From: Pseudoalteromonas haloplanktis ATCC 14393
Lineage (GTDB): Bacteria > Pseudomonadota > Gammaproteobacteria > Enterobacterales > Alteromonadaceae
NCBI RefSeq assembly: GCF_000238355.1
Contig: NZ_AHCA01000014.1
Span: 26,479 to 90,478 of the forward strand
Direction of reading: 5' to 3'
Length of the DNA: 64,000 nt
Of this stretch, positions 37,387 through 46,199 are shown piece by piece. Below the pieces are notes generated by a model. That model made no database searches and was not told the DNA's origin. It saw only the letters and a list, made by a program, of their open reading frames with translations. Position 1 is the stretch's first letter. Every line of letters begins with the position of its first letter. A program made the position numbers and the translations under genes.

Positions 37387-38741
37387 TAATACCATTCACC
37401 TTTATTAAAACGATAAATTAATGTCACTGCGGCAACATCATCAAGATTGTCGTAGCGAGTGCCTATGTAGCGTTTTATGTCTGCTTGTACAGCAAACTTG
37501 TTATTTATTTTGTAATGTAGTCCCAGTCCTGCATGGCTTACAAAGGTTTTCTTATCGCGATCTTGGTCGCGCATCATTTCGCCAAAGCCAGCTAGTAGAT
37601 ATGGGCGCAAGTCGGTATCAGTATTAAAATAATATTGACCATTTACACTATAGTTTTCATAGGTTACTCGTTCATCAGCGGTTTCACTTTCAAGCTCACT
37701 GCGCGCATAACTAAGTCTCGCTGAAAAGTGTTTGGTAAAATAAAGGCCTAAACTTGTTTCAGCGAAAGTACCTGGTTTTAGCTGCCAACTTGAATGTGGA
37801 TTAATATAGCCGCCGCCTAATGTTATACCAATAATACTGGTATCTATAGGGTCCCCACTGTATTTGGTATAGTCACTGTAACCGGTATAGCCAGAATAAG
37901 GCTTACCAGAGCCTAAGGCATAACTTAAATTAACTTGAAATTGCTGCTCACTACCACCTTTAGGAAGAGGAACATCCGTAATGTTGATATAGCCCGTCCC
38001 GGCAGTGATAATTTCGCGTCCGAACATTGAATTTATACCGCGGCCAATACTATCAACTGGGTCGAGAGCAAACAGCGAGATATCGCCTAGCAGATCAGAA
38101 CCCATTACGGTGCCACCACCTTTACGAATATCCATTTCTGTTTGATATGCCCATTCACCAGCAACCCAGCCCAGTACAGGCGTAATCACTAAGTCTTGAA
38201 TCGACGGCACTTCAGCAAATGCTTCTAGCCCATATTCCCAATAAAAAGTACTCATCAGTACCGAGTACATAAACGAATCCCATTGGCGATAACCTGATTT
38301 ACGTGCGGCTTGATAATAGACTCCACCAAAATAAGGATGGCCAATAAAATTGATCCAACCTACGTCACGATCCCATACGGGGCCTTCTTTAACGTGCTCA
38401 CCCCATTTTTTTAAGGTGCTACCGTCTTTGTCCCATTGTGAAATATCTTCAGGCAATAGCCAGATAACGCCTGCTACGCCAAAGCCATAACCAAAAATTG
38501 ACTTACTTTGTGACCATAAACGTTCTGAGTCTTCGCCATTTTTGGGATCAAATAAGCTTAATTGGAATGGGTCTTTATAAAAACCATCAACAGCTATGAG
38601 GTGTTCGTAAGTGGTGTTAGTGGCAAAGTTATAATGGGGTGTTGGGCGAGCTATTTGTTCATCCATAGTTGCACTGCTGGTTTGTGCTAGTGCGGCAGTG
38701 GGCAATGCAATAGATACTAGTAAGGCGTAATATACGTTCAT
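37386..38741 (-). CDS. DUF3943 outer-membrane protein with porin-like barrel
   Basis: 451 residues. Signal peptide (YYALLVSIALPTAALA). The N-terminal 250 residues match DUF3943: WDRDVGWINFIGHPYFGGVYYQAAR, SFMYSVLMSTFYWEYGLEAFAEVPSIQDLVITP and GEWAYQTEMDIRK. The C-terminal 190 residues are an alternating-strand barrel with RPYLLAGFG and final AAVTLIYRF near the end. It probably sits in the outer membrane. It forms an operon with the DUF4156-like gene through a TAATG overlap. Function unknown. Confidence 0.8.
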   Translation of the reverse strand: MNVYYALLVSIALPTAALAQTSSATMDEQIARPTPHYNFATNTTYEHLIAVDGFYKDPFQLSLFDPKNGEDSERLWSQSKSIFGYGFGVAGVIWLLPEDISQWDKDGSTLKKWGEHVKEGPVWDRDVGWINFIGHPYFGGVYYQAARKSGYRQWDSFMYSVLMSTFYWEYGLEAFAEVPSIQDLVITPVLGWVAGEWAYQTEMDIRKGGGTVMGSDLLGDISLFALDPVDSIGRGINSMFGREIITAGTGYINITDVPLPKGGSEQQFQVNLSYALGSGKPYSGYTGYSDYTKYSGDPIDTSIIGITLGGGYINPHSSWQLKPGTFAETSLGLYFTKHFSARLSYARSELESETADERVTYENYSVNGQYYFNTDTDLRPYLLAGFGEMMRDQDRDKKTFVSHAGLGLHYKINNKFAVQADIKRYIGTRYDNLDDVAAVTLIYRFNKGEWY

Positions 38742-38857
38742 AATGTCATTATTAAATCCTTTAATAAGTTAATTTTGTACTATAAATATGACTTTACCAA
38801 TAATAAATTCATTTATTAATTTTTGTTTTGTGCTAAATCATCGTTATAGAGAACATG

Positions 38858-38876
38858 CGGGGCTAAAAAAGCCCCG
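38858..38876 (-). terminator. Short hairpin after the rhodanese gene
   Basis: Seven-base stem CGGGGCT/AGCCCCG with an A5 loop (T5 on minus), just beyond the stop at 38883. No clear T run follows, so it may be weak. Confidence 0.45.
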
Positions 38877-38882
38877 TATATT

Positions 38883-39227
38883 TTAAAATACTTGGCAAAT
38901 AGTATCTGCGTTACAAGTAATCACAGTGACGTTTTCATACCCTACACGGGTTAATGCTTCCGCACTTAAAGTTGCCCGCGCGCCACTGGCACAATGAAGG
39001 TAAATCGGTCGTGTAGGGTCTTTTTCAATTTCCATTAACTTCATTTCCAGCAAGCCGCGAGGAATATTAATAGCGCCAGTGGCTGCTTTAGTTGCATGCT
39101 CTGCGGGCTCTCTGACGTCAATTAGTAGGCCGTGATTTTGCTCAAGCTCTTGCTTTGCTTGCTCAGCATCAATACGGCGCTGGTTGGGGGTAATTATTTT
39201 CATTAGATCTGGGATTGAAGTAAGCAT
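38883..39227 (-). CDS. Rhodanese-domain sulfurtransferase
   Basis: 114 residues from the ATG at 39227, whose A is shared with the stop codon of the upstream gene (TAATG); the longer in-frame start at 39275 lies inside that gene. Rhodanese motifs: LLIDVREPAEH, GAINIPRGLLE and the active loop YLHCASGARA with catalytic Cys79. Single-domain, cytoplasmic. In the cassette with a DUF2892 membrane protein and a BigR-like repressor it likely handles sulfane sulfur or persulfides, as in YgaP-type systems, where the rhodanese and membrane parts are one protein. Here they are separate. Confidence 0.9.
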   Translation of the reverse strand: MLTSIPDLMKIITPNQRRIDAEQAKQELEQNHGLLIDVREPAEHATKAATGAINIPRGLLEMKLMEIEKDPTRPIYLHCASGARATLSAEALTRVGYENVTVITCNADTICQVF

Positions 39228-39415
39228 TAGTCTGTAAACCCTCGTTTGCGCAAAAAATTTATAAGTGGGCACCATTTAGTAAACGCTGTTTGGATCAGGT
39301 TTACTCCTATAAATAATGTTAACCACATAAAACGGCTATCTACAAAGTAGCTTAATATGACTGAAATTGTCACCATACTACCTGCAAGTAAAAGAATACC
39401 GTCACTAATTTTCAT
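39227..39415 (-). CDS. DUF2892 small membrane protein
   Basis: 62 residues with two hydrophobic helices (GILLLAGSMVTISVILSYF and FMWLTLFIGVNLIQTAF), then WCPLINFLRKRG. The Cys-Pro-Leu signature after the second helix is typical of DUF2892, the membrane domain fused to rhodanese in YgaP. Start ATG with AAGG about 7 bases upstream. Overlaps the rhodanese ATG by one base. Inner membrane; proposed to work with the rhodanese in moving or disposing of sulfane sulfur. Confidence 0.85.
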   Translation of the reverse strand: MKISDGILLLAGSMVTISVILSYFVDSRFMWLTLFIGVNLIQTAFTKWCPLINFLRKRGFTD

Positions 39416-39428
39416 ATTTATACCTTAT

Positions 39429-39444
39429 ATTAGTTTTTCCTAAT
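39429..39444. promoter_or_regulatory. Operator-like inverted repeat, BigR/ArsR type, site 1
   Basis: ATTAG-TTTTTC-CTAAT in the 97-base gap between the divergent DUF2892 and ArsR genes. An equivalent site lies 25 bases away. Likely bound by the adjacent BigR-like repressor; inference from position and symmetry. Confidence 0.65.
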
Positions 39445-39453
39445 GTTATTTAT

Positions 39454-39469
39454 ATTAGATTTTACTAAT
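39454..39469. promoter_or_regulatory. Operator-like inverted repeat, BigR/ArsR type, site 2
   Basis: ATTAG-ATTTTA-CTAAT, same symmetry as 39429-39444, with the surrounding bases TATATTAG and CTAATGT also conserved. It lies 44 bases upstream of the ArsR start. Confidence 0.65.
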
Positions 39470-39512
39470 GTAAAAATCTATACTTTGCTTAGAACGTTTT
39501 AGTGGGATCGTT

Positions 39513-39821
39513 ATGAATATTGAGCAATTAGCGAATAATGCACAGCAGGCTGAACAGTTTTTAAAACTGATGGCGAATAAAAATCGGTTAATGATTTTAT
39601 GTAGCCTATTAAACAATGAGTTAAGTGTAGGGCAGTTAAATGAGCGTGTGCCGTTAGCGCAATCTGCGCTGTCGCAACATTTGGCGAGCTTACGTAAAGC
39701 CGAGATGGTGGCTACACGCCGTGATGGACAAACAATTTATTACTATTTGACCGACCCAAAAGTTGAGTCGGTCATTGCAATGCTTTATCAGTGGTTTTGC
39801 AAAGAGGAAGGTGCTAAATAA
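39513..39821 (+). CDS. ArsR/SmtB-family regulator, BigR/SqrR-like
   Basis: 102 residues with the ArsR winged helix: LKLMANKNRLMILCSLLNNELSVGQLNERVPLAQSALSQHLASLRKAEMVATRRDGQTIYYYL. The metal sites of classical ArsR (CVC) are absent. Two Cys remain, Cys30 and Cys96, the 66-residue spacing reported for BigR and SqrR, which sense persulfide by forming a tetrasulfide link. Divergent from the DUF2892-rhodanese pair across two inverted repeats, so it most likely represses them and itself and is released by sulfide or persulfide stress. Its stop overlaps the convergent nitroreductase gene by 8 bases. Confidence 0.88.
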   Translation: MNIEQLANNAQQAEQFLKLMANKNRLMILCSLLNNELSVGQLNERVPLAQSALSQHLASLRKAEMVATRRDGQTIYYYLTDPKVESVIAMLYQWFCKEEGAK

Positions 39822-40491
39822 ACGTTGCAATTTCGTCCAGCGATTTTTTCACTAAGGCATGATTAGGTACGGTTGCCTCATCACTGGGGTAACCTGCTAC
39901 CAAAAGCATATAAGGGCGCTCGTTGTCTTTATCACGACCGCATATATCGGTTAAAAAACTCATTGGCTTTGGTGTATGGGTGAGTGTTGCAAGGCCAGCT
40001 CTATGCAGTGCCTGAATTAAAAAGCCTGTTGCAAGGCCGACCGATTCATGCACGTAATAGTTAGTGTTTTTATCATCAGCATTTAACCCACCTTTCTTTT
40101 GACTAAATACGGCAATTAACCACGGTGCATGTTCTAAATAGGGCTTGTTAGCATCTGTGCCAAGGGGTTTTAACGCATCAAGCCACTCTTCGCCTGCGCG
40201 GCCTTCATAAAAAGAGCGTTCTAGTTTTTCAGCTGCTTCACGAATTTGTTTTTTAACGTCACTAGAATGAATCGCCACAAAATGCCACGGCTGGTGGTTC
40301 GCCCCACTTGGTGCTGTGCCTGCGGCTTTAATGCAGGTTTCTATGATGGCTTTTGGCACAGGGCGATCGCTAAAACTACGAATGCTATGACGGCGCTGGC
40401 TGGTGGTTAAAAATTCCGTTGCCCGTTCGAGCATTACATCTTCAGGGTATTCGGTAAAATCATTAAGTGGCTGATTATCATGTTGCTGCAT
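39814..40491 (-). CDS. Nitroreductase-family flavoprotein (iodotyrosine deiodinase-like)
   Basis: 225 residues from the ATG at 40491; a start at 40554 would add 21 basic residues without family match. FMN-binding motif RRHSIRSFSDRPVP at the N-terminus, then AAGTAPSGANHQPWHFV and VGLATGFLIQALHRAGLATLTHTP, with the end segment PYMLLVAGYPSDEA. The insertion between these motifs (FYEGRAGEEWLDALKPLG) with the helix lid is typical of BluB or iodotyrosine deiodinase-like proteins. Cytoplasmic NAD(P)H-dependent reductase; substrate unknown. Convergent overlap of 8 bases with the ArsR gene. Confidence 0.85.
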   Translation of the reverse strand: MQQHDNQPLNDFTEYPEDVMLERATEFLTTSQRRHSIRSFSDRPVPKAIIETCIKAAGTAPSGANHQPWHFVAIHSSDVKKQIREAAEKLERSFYEGRAGEEWLDALKPLGTDANKPYLEHAPWLIAVFSQKKGGLNADDKNTNYYVHESVGLATGFLIQALHRAGLATLTHTPKPMSFLTDICGRDKDNERPYMLLVAGYPSDEATVPNHALVKKSLDEIATFI

Positions 40492-40671
40492 GGCTTTTCG
40501 CTTCTTATAAAGTGTGTGTGCTATTTTTATACCTAGTGGCGAGAACAGGTGCAAGTACTATCTACTTTACACTTTTGCTTTTTTAGATTGGGTTGTTTAT
40601 TTATTGAACGTTGTGTTCACAAAATATTCAGCTATGTTTGCATATAGTGTCGATCTAGATGGAGAGAGATC

Positions 40672-41124
40672 ATGAACATTCAAGCCGCTAATCAAGTTAA
40701 TCAATATCAACTTAACACGCGTTTAAGTGATGCAAATAAACAGGTTGCAACAGCGCAAACTACGCCTGTAGAGAAAACCGCTAAGACTGATGTGATTCAA
40801 ATATCAGCACAAGCACGGGCTTTGAATGCTCAGCCTATCACACCAGAAGTACCTGCAATTGGTCAAATAGAGCAGCCGATTAACAACAAGGTTCAGCAAT
40901 ATTTAGATATTCAAAAATCATTAGCCAAAGCTGATGCCGTTGATAACTTTACTGATGATAATTTTTCGATCGGTGAAGCGTATTTAGCAAAAAACAACGA
41001 TACCGTACGTAATGCGTATTTAGCTAAAGATAATATTGAACAAACCAATGAAATTGCTGACATCATGATTGATTCTATCGATCAAGATGATGAGCAAGAT
41101 GAAAATAATTTACTACAATATTAA
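40672..41124 (+). CDS. Hypothetical protein with flagellin/FlgM-like ISAQA motif
   Basis: 150 residues, no signal peptide or membrane helix. The N-terminus is rich in Asn and Gln (QAANQVNQYQ). DVIQISAQARALNAQ (about 40-54) is reminiscent of motifs in flagellar secreted proteins and FlgM, but I would not assign a function. YLAK occurs twice, in IGEAYLAKNND and RNAYLAKDN, a small internal repeat. The C-terminus is acidic (DQDDEQDEN). ATG preceded by GGAGAGAG 6 bases before. Terminator follows. Confidence 0.6.
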   Translation: MNIQAANQVNQYQLNTRLSDANKQVATAQTTPVEKTAKTDVIQISAQARALNAQPITPEVPAIGQIEQPINNKVQQYLDIQKSLAKADAVDNFTDDNFSIGEAYLAKNNDTVRNAYLAKDNIEQTNEIADIMIDSIDQDDEQDENNLLQY

Positions 41125-41184
41125 TCATTAATTTTAGTTAAGTGATATATCAGAATTAAGTCACCTCTCCTAAAGAGTGAAACC

Positions 41185-41204
41185 AAGCCGCATTTATGCG
41201 GCTT
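41185..41204 (+). terminator. Rho-independent terminator
   Basis: Nine-base stem AAGCCGCAT/ATGCGGCTT with a 2-base loop (4 or more if fraying), followed by TT and CTG. About 60 bases after the stop of the gene at 40672-41124. Confidence 0.7.
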
Positions 41205-41317
41205 TTCTGTTTTCATTCTGTTACAAAGTTATAACCTGCTGCTATTGTTACTAACCTACTGGTAATGTAAGTTAATGAACTTAAATAATTACTATAATTA
41301 AATACTAGGAAGTAATA

Positions 41318-42199
41318 ATGCTATCTATTAAAGGGCTCTCGAAAACCTATGACAATGGCGTGCATGCCTTGCAAGGTGTTGATTTAAATATTGAAAAAGG
41401 TATGTTTGGATTGCTCGGGCCAAATGGCGCGGGTAAATCATCGTTAATGCGTAGTATTGCCACTTTACAATCGGCTGATTCGGGCAGCATTACTTTTAAT
41501 AGTATTGATGTCTTCAAAGAACCACAAAAACTACGGGAGCGACTAGGCTACTTACCACAAGATTTTGGTGTTTACCCTCGTGTTTCTGCCTATGATTTAC
41601 TGGATCACATGGCGGTTTTAAAAGGACTAGACAACAAAGCGCAGCGCAAGGAGTCAGTTGAAGGTTTATTGGCGCACACTAATTTATATCAACACCGTAA
41701 TAAAGCGGTAAGTGGTTTTTCTGGTGGTATGCGCCAACGTTTTGGTATTGCACAAGCATTACTTGGCGATCCTGATTTATTAATTGTTGATGAGCCTACA
41801 GCAGGGCTTGATCCTGAAGAACGTAATCGCTTTCATAACTTACTAGTAAGCTTGGGCGAGAAGAAAGTAGTTATATTATCAACTCATATCGTTGAAGATG
41901 TGGCAGAGCTTTGTCCTAACATGGCGGTCCTCGCTGGCGGTAAAATACTACTTGAAGGCAACCCTATCGCGCTGACCGATAAGCTGCAAGGTAAAATTTG
42001 GCACAAAACAATGAGCCAAACTGAAGCGCAAGAGCTAGAGCAGCATCTACCTGTTATTTCTAAGCGTTTGTTTGCAGGGCAGACAATTTTAAATGTATAT
42101 AGTGAGCAAGCTCCAGAAGGGTTTTCTGCAAGCCAGGCCAACTTAGAAGATGTGTATTTTTCTACTTTGCATCAGCATCGCAATACCAGTGCAGCGTAG
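41318..42199 (+). CDS. ABC transporter ATP-binding protein
   Basis: 293 residues. Walker A GPNGAGKS (34-41), Q loop YLPQDFGVYP, signature FSGGMRQRFGIAQALL, Walker B LLIVDEPTAGLDP and switch His in LSTHIVEDV. The C-terminal 60 residues end in LEDVYFSTLHQ, typical of ATPases that pair with membrane proteins of the ABC-2 type. It lies 9 bases before the gene for a permease fused to an M1 aminopeptidase, so the two should form one machine in the inner membrane. AGGAAG precedes the ATG. Confidence 0.93.
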   Translation: MLSIKGLSKTYDNGVHALQGVDLNIEKGMFGLLGPNGAGKSSLMRSIATLQSADSGSITFNSIDVFKEPQKLRERLGYLPQDFGVYPRVSAYDLLDHMAVLKGLDNKAQRKESVEGLLAHTNLYQHRNKAVSGFSGGMRQRFGIAQALLGDPDLLIVDEPTAGLDPEERNRFHNLLVSLGEKKVVILSTHIVEDVAELCPNMAVLAGGKILLEGNPIALTDKLQGKIWHKTMSQTEAQELEQHLPVISKRLFAGQTILNVYSEQAPEGFSASQANLEDVYFSTLHQHRNTSAA

Positions 42200-42208
42200 G
42201 GGAATATC

Positions 42209-45200
42209 ATGTTTTTGAATATGCTTACTTTTGAGCTGCGTTATTTTATACGTCAGCCTTCATTTTATGTGACCGCTTTAATCTTTTTTTTAGTGGCTTT
42301 TTTTGCAAGTAGCAGTGACAACGTCTTACTTGGTGGCAGTAATGTCAATGTAAACTCACCATTTAGTATTTTGATGTTAATGAGTGGCTTACTGCAGTTT
42401 GCTATTTTTCTGGTGGTAAATTTTGTTGCTGGTTCTGCGATTCGTAATGATGAAACGAATATGTCAGAGCTGGTTTTTAGCAAGCCATTCAAGCCATTAA
42501 TGTATCAATTAGGGCGCTTTTTAGGTGCGTACTGTGTTGTTGCGCTTATTTTTGCGTTTGTACCGCTGGGAATATATTTGGGTTCTGGTTTTGGTTTACT
42601 GGTTGGCTGGCTAGATCCTGAGCTCGTCGGGGCTAATAAGTTACATTATTATTTCACTGCTTATTTCTATATCGCAGTGCCTAGTCTGTTTGTTTTAGCG
42701 GCTATTTTTAATGGTGTGGCCACATATTTTCGTTCAATGATGGCGGTATATCTTACCGCTGTGGCTTTTTTAATTGCCTATTCAACGATATCTGTTTACT
42801 TCGATGATTTAGCGTTTCGTTGGATTGTAGGCTATGCCGATCCTTTTGCTAGTGGCTCATTACTGGATGTTACTCGTTATTGGACTGCAAGTGATAAAAA
42901 TAGCCAAACGTTAGAACTGACGGGTGTTTTACTTTTTAACCGGGTGTTATGGATTGCCCTTGCTATTATTATATTTTTTGCGTCTGGAAAACTGTCGTCA
43001 CGTATTGTTATTAAACGTGAGAAGAAAAAACTCGCAGCGTCTAATTTTACTAAACAAAAAGAGGCTGCATTGATTGCCTCTTCGGTGAATCACAAAGCAA
43101 GCGCAAGCTCGTTCAAACAGCAACTATTATTACGCTGCGTCTTTGAATTTAAGCATGTCGTGATCAGTGCGCCATTTTTAATTTTAGGCCTTATTACTTT
43201 AGCCGTATTAATTGTGCCTTTATTCGCACCGATTGGTTGGTATGGCACAGTTAACTGGCCTGTTACCCAAAATATGGTAGGGATCATTCAAAACGCAATC
43301 GGATTATTAATCACCATTGTTATAGTGTACTACAGTGCTGAATTAGTCTGGCGTGAACGTAACAGCGGGATGGGCGATATTGTCGATAGCTTCCCTGTAC
43401 ACAATAGCGTGTTTTGGGTTTCTAAATTAGTGGCTTTAGTAAGTGTTATTGGCTTGCTTTATGTTTTTAGCATGATACTGACAATTGTTGTGCAGTTAGT
43501 TAAAGGGCAGTTTAATTTAGAGCTTGGGCAATATCTGTTTAGGTTGGGTTATTTTTCTTTCTTACCTTTTGTGATGCTCGCTATTATGGCGTTCTTTTTG
43601 CAAATAGTGAGTGCCAATAAATATATCGGGATGGGATTATTTGCACTGTATTATTTAGTTTCAATTGTACTGAGTAATTATGGTTTTAGTCATAATATGT
43701 TTCATTTTGCTCAGTCAAGTCCAGCTCCTTATTCTGATATTAATGGCTATGGTCATTACTTAACTGGGGTGGCATGGTACACACTTTATTGGGGTGGTTT
43801 GAGTGTGGTGCTAGCCGTTATTGGGCTTGCATTGTGGCACCGTGGTCCGTCGCAAAGCTTACGCAATCGTTTGGCGCAGTTACAGTATAATTTAGGTCGC
43901 AAAGGGCAGGCTATAACCGTGCTTGGCTTAGTGGTATTTGTCGCTGCAGGTGCACAAATTTATTACAACACACGAGTGCTGAATGATTTTTACACAGAAG
44001 ATCAGTTAGAAAACTTGCAAGTTGAATATGAGCAGAAGTTTGTACAGTATGAAAATGATCCACTGCCGATAATCACTGATGTTGAACTTAATGTGGAGAT
44101 ATATCCGCAGCAACGTAAAATGCTCGCCACAGCCAATGTACTTATTACCAATACCAGTGACCAAGCGATTAAGCGCTTTTTGGTAAGTAAACCGGATAGC
44201 AGCCCACAGTGGGGCGTTAAAATTGCCGGTGGCGAAATTGTTGAACAATTACCTGACTATAATTCAGCGTGGTTTGAATTTACCCAGCCGTTAATGCCTG
44301 GTGAAGTGCGCAAAGGTGAGATTTCAGTTGAGCGCAGCCACCAAGGTTTTGCGGATAACATTACAGATACTAAGCTTGTTGCTAATGGTACCTTTATTGA
44401 TAATTGGCGCTTATTCCCACGCTTTGGTTATAACGACAGTTATCAATTAACGGATAAACATGAGCGCCGTAAACGAGGCTTACCTGAGTTACAGCGCGCT
44501 AATAAACTTGAAGACACTCAGTATTATAAGCAAAGCATGTTTGGCGCGAATGGCGGTTTTATCAACTTTGCTGCAACCATTACTACCGATGAGTCGCAAT
44601 TTGCAATTGCCCCTGGTTATTTAAAAAGTGAAACCGTGACTGATGGGCGACGTACGTTCCGTTATGAAATGGATTCACCAATAATAAACTTTTATGCCAT
44701 TTTATCTGCTCGTTTAGAGTCTAAAAAAATAACGCATAACGGAGTCAATGTTGAAGTTTATTACCATCAAGACCATCCGTGGAACGTAGATCGTATGATT
44801 GAGTCGGTTACTGATTCAATTGATTATTTTTCTGCTGAATTTGGTCCTTATCAACATAAGCAAATGCGTATTATTGAGTTCCCTGGCTATCAGTCATTTG
44901 CACAAAGTTTTGCAAATACCGTACCTTATTCTGAGCAAATTGGTTTTATTACTGATAACCGAGATAGCAGTAAGATTGATGTGCCGTATTATGTTACAGC
45001 GCATGAAGTGGCGCACCAGTGGTGGGGGCATCAGGTTACCGGCGCTAATGTACAAGGTGCAGCGGTATTGTCAGAAAGCCTATCGCAATACAGCGCAATT
45101 ATGGTGCTTAAGAAAAAATACGGGGAGCAAAAGCTACGTAAATTCTTAAAGTATGAGCTTGATAAGTATTTACAAGGTCGCTCGGTTGAAGCGTATCAAG

Positions 45201-45787
45201 AAATGCCGTTGTATAAAGTAGAAACTCAAGCGCATATTTATTACCAAAAAGGTTCAGTGGTGATGATGGCCATGCATGATCTGTTTGGTGAGGAACGTTT
45301 GAATCGTATCTTAAAAGAGTTTGTTAGTGACTTTAAGTATCAAAATAATCCTTATCCTACTACGCTTGATTTACTTAGCTATTTAAAGCGTGATGCGACT
45401 CCCGCTGAGCAAGCGTTTATTGATGATCAGTTTATGTTTATCACTTTATATGAGCTGACCATGAAAGAAGCGAAAGTATCTGATGAGGTTGATAGTGACG
45501 GTTTATATACGGTAACACTCACTGTTGAAGCTGCTAAAAAGCGTGCTGATGGTCAAGGGGAAGAAACAGACCAGCCACTTGATGAAATGATTGATATTGC
45601 ATTATTCAACGATGATCCTGAAAACCTACTAGCAGAAGACTTTGTGATTTATTCACAAAAGCATCGGCTTGTAACAGGCACCAATACAATTGAATTAAAG
45701 GTGAAAGAAAAGCCGCTATTCGCGGGGGTTGATCCCTTTGTTAAGTTAATTGATAAAGACAGTGTTGATAACCTAGCTAAGTTTTAG
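42209..45787 (+). CDS. ABC-2-type permease fused to M1 family aminopeptidase
   Basis: 1192 residues. The first 600 residues contain about 12 hydrophobic segments in two sets of six, like an ABC-2 permease. The C-terminal part (about 620-1190) is an M1 gluzincin: zinc motif HEVAHQWWGH (His932, Glu933, His936) and the third ligand Glu956 in LSESLSQY, one residue further than in canonical HEXXH-X18-E. The peptidase half also has GYQSFAQSFANTVPYSE before the zinc site. Topology puts the peptidase probably outside the membrane. The family exists in other bacteria as 'permease/M1 aminopeptidase'; role unknown. The ATPase gene precedes by 9 bases. It is one intact frame. Confidence 0.88.
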   Translation: MFLNMLTFELRYFIRQPSFYVTALIFFLVAFFASSSDNVLLGGSNVNVNSPFSILMLMSGLLQFAIFLVVNFVAGSAIRNDETNMSELVFSKPFKPLMYQLGRFLGAYCVVALIFAFVPLGIYLGSGFGLLVGWLDPELVGANKLHYYFTAYFYIAVPSLFVLAAIFNGVATYFRSMMAVYLTAVAFLIAYSTISVYFDDLAFRWIVGYADPFASGSLLDVTRYWTASDKNSQTLELTGVLLFNRVLWIALAIIIFFASGKLSSRIVIKREKKKLAASNFTKQKEAALIASSVNHKASASSFKQQLLLRCVFEFKHVVISAPFLILGLITLAVLIVPLFAPIGWYGTVNWPVTQNMVGIIQNAIGLLITIVIVYYSAELVWRERNSGMGDIVDSFPVHNSVFWVSKLVALVSVIGLLYVFSMILTIVVQLVKGQFNLELGQYLFRLGYFSFLPFVMLAIMAFFLQIVSANKYIGMGLFALYYLVSIVLSNYGFSHNMFHFAQSSPAPYSDINGYGHYLTGVAWYTLYWGGLSVVLAVIGLALWHRGPSQSLRNRLAQLQYNLGRKGQAITVLGLVVFVAAGAQIYYNTRVLNDFYTEDQLENLQVEYEQKFVQYENDPLPIITDVELNVEIYPQQRKMLATANVLITNTSDQAIKRFLVSKPDSSPQWGVKIAGGEIVEQLPDYNSAWFEFTQPLMPGEVRKGEISVERSHQGFADNITDTKLVANGTFIDNWRLFPRFGYNDSYQLTDKHERRKRGLPELQRANKLEDTQYYKQSMFGANGGFINFAATITTDESQFAIAPGYLKSETVTDGRRTFRYEMDSPIINFYAILSARLESKKITHNGVNVEVYYHQDHPWNVDRMIESVTDSIDYFSAEFGPYQHKQMRIIEFPGYQSFAQSFANTVPYSEQIGFITDNRDSSKIDVPYYVTAHEVAHQWWGHQVTGANVQGAAVLSESLSQYSAIMVLKKKYGEQKLRKFLKYELDKYLQGRSVEAYQEMPLYKVETQAHIYYQKGSVVMMAMHDLFGEERLNRILKEFVSDFKYQNNPYPTTLDLLSYLKRDATPAEQAFIDDQFMFITLYELTMKEAKVSDEVDSDGLYTVTLTVEAAKKRADGQGEETDQPLDEMIDIALFNDDPENLLAEDFVIYSQKHRLVTGTNTIELKVKEKPLFAGVDPFVKLIDKDSVDNLAKF

Positions 45788-45810
45788 GTTAGTTGACTGG
45801 TTTTTAAAAA

Positions 45811-45842
45811 CAACAAGGCCGCACTTATTGCGGCTTTGTTGT
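45811..45842. terminator. Terminator hairpin between the permease-peptidase and DUF5329 genes
   Basis: CAACAAGGCCGCA/TGCGGCTTTGTTG, 13-bp stem with one G-T wobble and loop CTTAT. The stop codon of the minus-strand gene (45825-45827) lies in the loop. It can serve both convergent genes. Confidence 0.75.
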
Positions 45843-46199
45843 ATTTCTAAAACGTGTTAATTCATCGGTTAACCACTTATTGGCGGTAACTGTAGTGCCA
45901 TTAGCTAGGATCACAGTGTAAGGCTTACCACTCCATGAGCTTTTACTGGCAAGGTTGTCAATAAAATCATCAGCTGTTTTTGCATAGCGCCCGGCTCTGC
46001 GGTATTTCATGGCTAAGTGTTCAGCGGCTTCTGTACTGGTATGTTCATCGCCATTACGAATAAAGGTGGCCTGACTTTGCTCAATAAAACTAATTAAGTG
46101 ATTCACTTCTTGTTCTGCGCTTGCGGCAATACTTAGCTGACTAATACAGAGTAAAAGACAGCCGATAAGAATGTGTATATTACGGGATAGATGTTTCAT
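45825..46199 (-). CDS. DUF5329 secreted protein
   Basis: 124 residues, signal peptide (IHILIGCLLLCISQLSIAASA). The mature part matches DUF5329: EVNHLISFIEQSQATFIRNGDEHTSTEAAEHLAMKYRRAGRY and DDFIDNLASKSSWSGKPYTV. Periplasmic, about 95 residues. It overlaps the end of the EEP-family gene by 20 bases, so the two are coupled. No function is known for the domain. Stop codon is inside a terminator hairpin. Confidence 0.8.
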   Translation of the reverse strand: MKHLSRNIHILIGCLLLCISQLSIAASAEQEVNHLISFIEQSQATFIRNGDEHTSTEAAEHLAMKYRRAGRYAKTADDFIDNLASKSSWSGKPYTVILANGTTVTANKWLTDELTRFRNTTKPQ

